A DNA stretch of 9,603 nucleotides from JASHVB01 sp035486135 (GTDB lineage Bacteria > Pseudomonadota > Alphaproteobacteria > Acetobacterales > Acetobacteraceae), in the NCBI GenBank assembly GCA_035486135.1, contig DATHNI010000527.1, positions 1 to 9,603 of the forward strand. The letters run 5' to 3'. How positions within the stretch are numbered: position 1 is the first letter of the stretch; each line of letters starts with the position of its first letter. Under the pieces are notes generated by a model. That model was not told where the DNA came from. It was given only the letters and a program-made list of their open reading frames with translations, and ran no database searches. Position numbers and translations under genes: made by a program. This document shows positions 6,063-9,603 of the stretch, in pieces.

Positions 6063-7507
6063 GCCACGGTCACGCCCGTCGCGCCGACCGCATCGAGCAC
6101 CGGCGGTCGGCGGTTGTGCCAGTCGGTGTCGCGTTGGTAGGCGTCGGCGACCTGCAGCACGCGTGCCTCGGCGAACGGGCGGCCGGCGATCTGCAAGCCG
6201 ATCGGACAGCCCTTCGGGTCGAAGCCGCAGGGCGCGCTGATCGCCGGCAGGCCCAGGTAATTGAACGGCCGCGTGTTGGCTGACACCGCCAGGAACGTGT
6301 GCTCCGTTCCCGGCGGCCCGTGGTCGATATCGGTCTCGGCCAGTGTCGGCAGGCAAGTGCGGATGGTCGGCGTCACCAGCACGTCGATCTTGCGGAACAC
6401 TTCGGCGGCGAACGCCTTCAGGATCGGCCCGCGCCGGGCCAGCGCCTCAACGTAGTAGGTCGCCGGGATGGCATAGCCCGGATACATCCGGCTGCTGATA
6501 TGCACGCCGTAATCGGCGGCGCGGGTGCGCATCCATTGTGCATGGATAGTGGCTCCCTCGACGCGCGAGATGATGCTGACGCAGGCGGACACCGCGTCCA
6601 TCAACGGCAAGGTGATGCGCTCGATCACCGCACCGCGCGCCGCCAGCACCTCCAGCGCGTGTTCCATCGCCTGCACCACCGGCGCATCGGCCTCGTCGAG
6701 GAAATACGTGGTCGGCACGCCGACCCGCAGGCCGCGCAGATCGCCGTCCAGAGCCGCCTCGTAGTCCGGCACCGGCAAATGCGAACTGGTCGGGTCGCGC
6801 GGGTCGCGCCCGGCGATCAGCGTCATGATCCGGGCGCAGTCCCGCGCGGTGCGGCACAGCGGTCCGACATTGTCGCAGCTGAACGACAGCGGCATCACCC
6901 CGTAGCGTGACACTCTGGTCTGCGTCGGCTTGATGCCGGTCACGCCACAGGCTGCGGCCGGCAGCCGGATCGATCCGCCGGTGTCCGACCCCAGCGCCGC
7001 GTAGTTGAACCGCGCCGCCACCGAGGCGCCCGAACCCGACGACGACCCGCCCGTGATGTAGGGCAGGTTCCACGGGTTGTGGCAGTCGCCGAACGTCTTG
7101 TTGTGGCCGGTCGGGTTCTGCGCGAACTCTGCCATGTTCAGCCCACCGAAGGTGTAGGCCCCGGCCTCGGTCAGCTTGTCGATCACGGTCGCGGTGATCG
7201 CCGGGCGATAGTCCGCGCGAATCGCCGAGCCACACGTGCTGAGCTTGCCTGCCTGGTAGTACATATCCTTGTGCGCCAGGGGCACGCCGTGCAGCGGGCC
7301 GAGCCACGCCTTCTCTTTCACCGCTTTGTCGGCCTGCCGCGCCGCCGTTTCGGCGCCCTCGCGATCCAGCCAGATCGTCGCGTTCAGGTGCGGATTGACC
7401 GCCTCCAGGTTGGCCCAGAGCGCATCCAGCAGTTCCATTGAGCTGGCCTGGCCGAGGCGCAGCGCGTCGGCTGCCTCGACCAGCGTGAGATCAGCGAGAT
7501 CGGTCAT
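6059..7507 (-). CDS. Amidase-signature family hydrolase
   Basis: This 482-residue protein is a full-length amidase-signature enzyme, hydrolysing a carboxamide to acid and ammonia or amine. The Lys-cisSer-Ser triad is intact. Lys80 is in PLAHKDMYY, Ser155 in GGSSSGSGAS, and nucleophile Ser179 in GSDTGGSIRLP. The spacing of 75 and 24 residues is the same as in GatA (Lys79, Ser154, Ser178). The C-terminal LPAISAPCGF, PIGLQIAGRPF and YQRDTDWHNRRP are typical of the non-GatA amidases related to AtzE. There is no signal peptide, so it is cytoplasmic. The ATG at 7507 has GGGAGG (7521-7516) 8 nt upstream, inside the end of the AtzG-like gene, which stops 3 bp before this start. The asparaginase-like gene follows with a 4 bp overlap. 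This is the standard layout of an AtzG-like/amidase two-subunit enzyme plus a partner hydrolase. The precise substrate cannot be read; GatA proper is unlikely because no GatB gene or true GatC is beside it. Confidence 0.95.
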   Translation of the reverse strand: MTDLADLTLVEAADALRLGQASSMELLDALWANLEAVNPHLNATIWLDREGAETAARQADKAVKEKAWLGPLHGVPLAHKDMYYQAGKLSTCGSAIRADYRPAITATVIDKLTEAGAYTFGGLNMAEFAQNPTGHNKTFGDCHNPWNLPYITGGSSSGSGASVAARFNYAALGSDTGGSIRLPAAACGVTGIKPTQTRVSRYGVMPLSFSCDNVGPLCRTARDCARIMTLIAGRDPRDPTSSHLPVPDYEAALDGDLRGLRVGVPTTYFLDEADAPVVQAMEHALEVLAARGAVIERITLPLMDAVSACVSIISRVEGATIHAQWMRTRAADYGVHISSRMYPGYAIPATYYVEALARRGPILKAFAAEVFRKIDVLVTPTIRTCLPTLAETDIDHGPPGTEHTFLAVSANTRPFNYLGLPAISAPCGFDPKGCPIGLQIAGRPFAEARVLQVADAYQRDTDWHNRRPPVLDAVGATGVTVA

Positions 7508-7510
7508 CGC

Positions 7511-7708
7511 CTATGCCTCCCGCGTCTCGAGCAATGCGGCTTCGAAGCTGGCGGGCTCGTCCTCGAAGGCGAGGGCGCCGCGCTGGGCCTCGAAGGCCCG
7601 GATGGTCGCGACCAGGTCCGCGGCCATGCGCTTCGCCGGGTCATTGGGGGCGTCGATGCCCTGCCATCGCGCGATCGTTTGTTCAATCTCGGCGAGGAAT
7701 GTGTCCAT
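7511..7708 (-). CDS. AtzG-like small subunit (DUF4089-type) of the amidase
   Basis: This 65-residue protein starts at an ATG with GGAGG (7719-7715) 6 nt upstream and ends 3 bp before the amidase start. It has two predicted helices (about residues 3-16 and 24-43) and a conserved-looking C-terminal FEDEPASFEAALLETRE. That tail is the part I recognise from AtzG-like/DUF4089 proteins, which sit directly upstream of amidase genes. In the cyanuric acid pathway AtzG is a GatC-like partner that forms a complex with the amidase AtzE and is needed for it to fold or function. By analogy this protein is probably a structural subunit of the downstream amidase. The frame continues upstream to 8005, across the intergenic repeat and into the divergent transporter gene, but only the last 66 codons look real. 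The family call rests on length, position and the C-terminal motif. Confidence 0.78.
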   Translation of the reverse strand: MDTFLAEIEQTIARWQGIDAPNDPAKRMAADLVATIRAFEAQRGALAFEDEPASFEAALLETREA

Positions 7709-7739
7709 GCGGCGCCTCCGTGCGTTTCCGGCCGGCAGT

Positions 7740-9368
7740 ATGGCAGCAGGAACCGGCAAGGGGAGCAAGGTGGATAAGGTGAACAAGGCAAATGAGGAAA
7801 TTCCCCCCCTCCCCTTGAGGGCTTGGGCCGCGAAGCGGACCAAGGTTGGGGGGAGGGGTCCGTGCCGCACGAACGCCTTCCCCCAACCCCTCGCTCGAAG
7901 GGAGGGGGCGGATCCGACCCCCGCCACCCCCGCCACCTTCACCACCGACATCCCCGCGCGACTCGACCGGCTGCCATGGAGCAAATTCCACTGGCTGGTG
8001 ATCATCGCGCTGGGAATCGCGTGGATCCTGGACGGGCTTGAGGTGACGATCGTCGGCTCGCTCGCCGGCGCGCTGTCGAGCAGCCCGAGGCTGCATCTGT
8101 CGCCACAGGAGGTGGGGGCGGCGGCGAGCGCCTATCTGGTCGGCGCGGTGGCCGGCGCGCTGTTCTTCGGTTGGCTCACGGACCGGCTGGGCCGCAAGAA
8201 GCTGTTCAGCATCACCGTGCTGGTCTACCTCGTCGCAACCATCGCCTGCGGGCTGTCCTGGAATTTCGCGTCCTTCGCCCTGTTCCGCCTGATCACCGGG
8301 GCCGGGATCGGCGGTGAGTATGCCGCGGTGAACGCGACCATCCAGGAGATGATCCCGGCGCGGCGGCGCGGCTTCACCGACCTGGTGGTAAACGGCAGCT
8401 TCTGGCTGGGCGCTGCGCTTGGGGCGCTGGGCGCGCTGGTGGTGCTGGACCCCTCGTTGGTGCCTCCCGAGATCGGGTGGCGCGCGGCCTTCGTGATCGG
8501 CGGCCTGCTGGGCGGCATCGTCCTGTTCCTGCGCCATTTCCTGCCGGAGAGCCCGCGCTGGCTGATGACGCACGGGCAGCCGGAGGAAGCCGAGCGCGTG
8601 GTGCGCGAGATCGAAGCCCGCATCGAACATGAGACCGGCGCGCCGTTGCCCCCCGTGCCGCACCAGGCGCTGACGCTGCGTACCGACGTGCATTCCTGGT
8701 TCGGCCCCGGCGTGCACGCACTGCTGACCGCGTATCGCCGCCGCACCGTGCTCGGTACCGCGCTGATGGCGGCGCAGGCGTTCTGCTACAACGCCGTGTT
8801 CTTCACTTACGCGCTGATCCTGACGCGGTTCTACCAGGTGCCATCGCGCAGCATCGGGCTGTTCATGCTGCCGTTCGCGCTGGGCAATTTCCTCGGCCCG
8901 CTGTTGCTGGGCAAACTGTTCGACACGCTGGGGCGGCGGATCATGATCACCGCGACCTACACTTTGTCCGGGGTGCTGATGGCACTGACCGGATGGCTGT
9001 TCGCAATCGGCCTGCTGGACGCGGTGCAGCAGACCGCGGCCTGGACGATGATCTTCTTCGTCGCCTCGGCGGCGGCGAGTTCGGCCTATCTGACCGTGGG
9101 AGAGAGTTTTCCCCTCGAAGTAAGGGCAATTGCGATCGCGGTGTTCTATGCGTTCGGCACCGGGGTGGGCGGCGTGGTCGGGCCGGCACTGTTCGGCGCA
9201 CTGATCAGCACCGGATCGCGCATGTCGATCCTGTATGGGTATTTGCTCGGCGGAGGGTTGATGGTGGCGGCGGGGCTGATCGCGGCGTGGCTCGGGGTGA
9301 ATGCCGAGCGCCGCGCTCTGGAGGACGTGGCGCCGCCGCTGTCGTGCGTGGGCGTGCAGGCCCCCTGA
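7740..9368 (+). CDS. MFS transporter with an uncertain N-terminus
   Basis: This is a major facilitator superfamily permease of the inner membrane. The certain part begins near 7947 (DIPARLDRLPWSKFHW). It shows WILDGLEVTIVGSLAGAL in the first helix, loop 2-3 motif GWLTDRLGRKKLF, GAGIGGEYAAVNATIQEM in helix 4, PESPRWLM after helix 6, and the repeat of the loop motif, GKLFDTLGRRIM, in the second half. About 12 membrane helices fit. PESPRWL and the DGLE motif place it near the sugar/aromatic-acid/metabolite proton symporter group. No start codon lies close to the conserved part: the nearest in-frame options are ATG 7740, GTG 7770 and GTG 7779. With ATG 7740 the protein is 542 residues, with about 69 extra N-terminal residues encoded by repeat DNA. 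The gene is divergent from the AtzG-amidase-asparaginase operon, so a role in importing their substrate is likely by context. Confidence 0.85.
   Translation: MAAGTGKGSKVDKVNKANEEIPPLPLRAWAAKRTKVGGRGPCRTNAFPQPLARREGADPTPATPATFTTDIPARLDRLPWSKFHWLVIIALGIAWILDGLEVTIVGSLAGALSSSPRLHLSPQEVGAAASAYLVGAVAGALFFGWLTDRLGRKKLFSITVLVYLVATIACGLSWNFASFALFRLITGAGIGGEYAAVNATIQEMIPARRRGFTDLVVNGSFWLGAALGALGALVVLDPSLVPPEIGWRAAFVIGGLLGGIVLFLRHFLPESPRWLMTHGQPEEAERVVREIEARIEHETGAPLPPVPHQALTLRTDVHSWFGPGVHALLTAYRRRTVLGTALMAAQAFCYNAVFFTYALILTRFYQVPSRSIGLFMLPFALGNFLGPLLLGKLFDTLGRRIMITATYTLSGVLMALTGWLFAIGLLDAVQQTAAWTMIFFVASAAASSAYLTVGESFPLEVRAIAIAVFYAFGTGVGGVVGPALFGALISTGSRMSILYGYLLGGGLMVAAGLIAAWLGVNAERRALEDVAPPLSCVGVQAP
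7758..7802 (+). repeat. Degenerate 9 bp tandem repeat, five units
   Basis: Five consecutive 9 bp units, AAGGGGAGC, AAGGTGGAT, AAGGTGAAC, AAGGCAAAT and GAGGAAATT, fill 7758-7802 between the divergent start codons. The first three or four share AAGG at fixed phase. Read as codons it gives a Lys/Val/Asn-rich tract. The AAGG units can also look like ribosome binding sites for the in-frame GTG codons at 7770 and 7779. Confidence 0.55.
7803..7920. repeat. GC-rich intergenic repeat with nested hairpins
   Basis: A run of C-rich then G-rich blocks forms nested inverted repeats. The inner stem is CTTGG-G-CCGC (7822-7831), loop GAA, and GCGG-A-CCAAG (7835-7844), with a single mismatch. Outside it, CCCCTCCCC and GGGGAGGGG lie around 7806-7814 and 7850-7858. 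A second, weaker C-rich/G-rich pair spans about 7879-7909. This looks like a dispersed intergenic repeat. Part of it recurs inverted at 9504-9521. Confidence 0.55.
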
Positions 9369-9384
9369 CGTGCCGGCGGGGACA

Positions 9385-9575
9385 GAAGGCCAGGTGCTCT
9401 GCCCCCTGGAACCCCGCCATGGGGCTTTGCCCCATAGGCGTCTGGGTGCAAGGAAGCCAGATGACCCCAGGATAACACGGCGCGGCAGAAGAATACTCCC
9501 TCTCCCACAAGGGGAGGGGGGAGTCCTTTCGCGCCGCCTTATCCTGACGCCTATGGGGCAAAGCCCCTGGCCTTC
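9385..9575. repeat. Multi-arm inverted-repeat element downstream of the MFS gene
   Basis: The outer arms GAAGGCCAGG (9385-9394) and CCTGGCCTTC (9566-9575) are perfect. A second pair, 9421-9441 and 9547-9567, is a perfect 21 bp inverted repeat beginning GGGGCTTTGCCCC. An inner pair is CAGGATAA (9468-9475) and TTATCCTG (9539-9546). The centre is a hairpin of CTCCC-TCTCCC and GGGGAGGGGGGAG (about 9497-9523). The left arm also folds alone as ATGGGGC-TTT-GCCCCAT (9419-9435). No protein is encoded. It could end transcription of the transporter gene, but its size and symmetry suggest a mobile or dispersed repeat. Confidence 0.75.
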
Positions 9576-9603
9576 CTCTCACTCCCCCGCCGCCTGGCGC
9601 AAC

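Noticed and set aside
6299..6910. A plus-strand 203-residue frame and similar ones opposite the amidase and asparaginase genes.
   Set aside because: His/Arg/Gln-rich shadow translation; no ribosome binding site or recognisable motif.
7683..8717. A minus-strand 344-residue frame opposite the MFS gene.
   Set aside because: Gly/Gln/Arg/His-rich shadow of the transporter, whose own motifs are unambiguous.

Overview
This is a GC-rich chromosomal segment, probably from an alphaproteobacterium. That guess rests on strong G/C preference at third codon positions, classical GGAGG ribosome binding sites, an AtzG-like/amidase gene pair and GC-rich intergenic hairpin repeats of a kind I associate with Acetobacteraceae-like genomes. 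The taxonomic call is an inference. I see no phage, transposase, integrase, CRISPR or rRNA genes.

Left part (1-4600): a large minus-strand gene (67-2271) encodes a membrane-anchored transcription regulator. Its order is an OmpR/PhoB-type winged helix, one transmembrane helix, a TolB/FlgO-like segment, TPR repeats and a C-terminal rhodanese-like domain with no catalytic cysteine. Upstream of it, a gene-poor stretch carries a cluster of short direct and inverted repeats (2511-2563). A small orphan ORF with a very good ribosome binding site follows (2672-3064), ending in a perfect inverted repeat. Next is a two-gene plus-strand unit: an auxin efflux carrier (AEC) family permease (3303-4181) and, 14 bp later, an unrecognised 134-residue protein (4196-4600) that seems to contain two copies of one strand/helix unit.

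Middle (4601-5063): about 300 bp without a convincing gene, then a complete minus-strand tRNA-Lys(TTT) with encoded CCA (4900-4975), then two tandem small hairpins. DNA left of the tRNA 3' end is visibly less GC-biased than DNA to the right, so the tRNA may mark a compositional boundary.

Right part (5064-9368): a tightly packed minus-strand operon reads from 7708 down to 5064: an AtzG-like (GatC-like) 65-residue small subunit, an amidase-signature hydrolase with an intact Lys-cisSer-Ser triad, and a cytoplasmic asparaginase-like amidohydrolase in which the substrate-binding Asp of the usual TDT motif is Ala. The gaps are 3 bp and then a 4 bp ATGA overlap. Divergent from it is an MFS transporter (about 7740-9368). 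The simplest reading is an import-and-hydrolyse module for an amide-containing compound: the transporter imports it, the AtzG-like/amidase pair cleaves one amide, and the asparaginase-like enzyme cleaves a second amide or releases ammonia. The substrate cannot be read from the sequence. The transporter gene is flanked on both sides by inverted copies of a C-rich/G-rich repeat motif. The upstream copy lies inside the apparent N-terminal coding extension, and the downstream one inside a 190 bp multi-arm inverted-repeat element (9385-9575).
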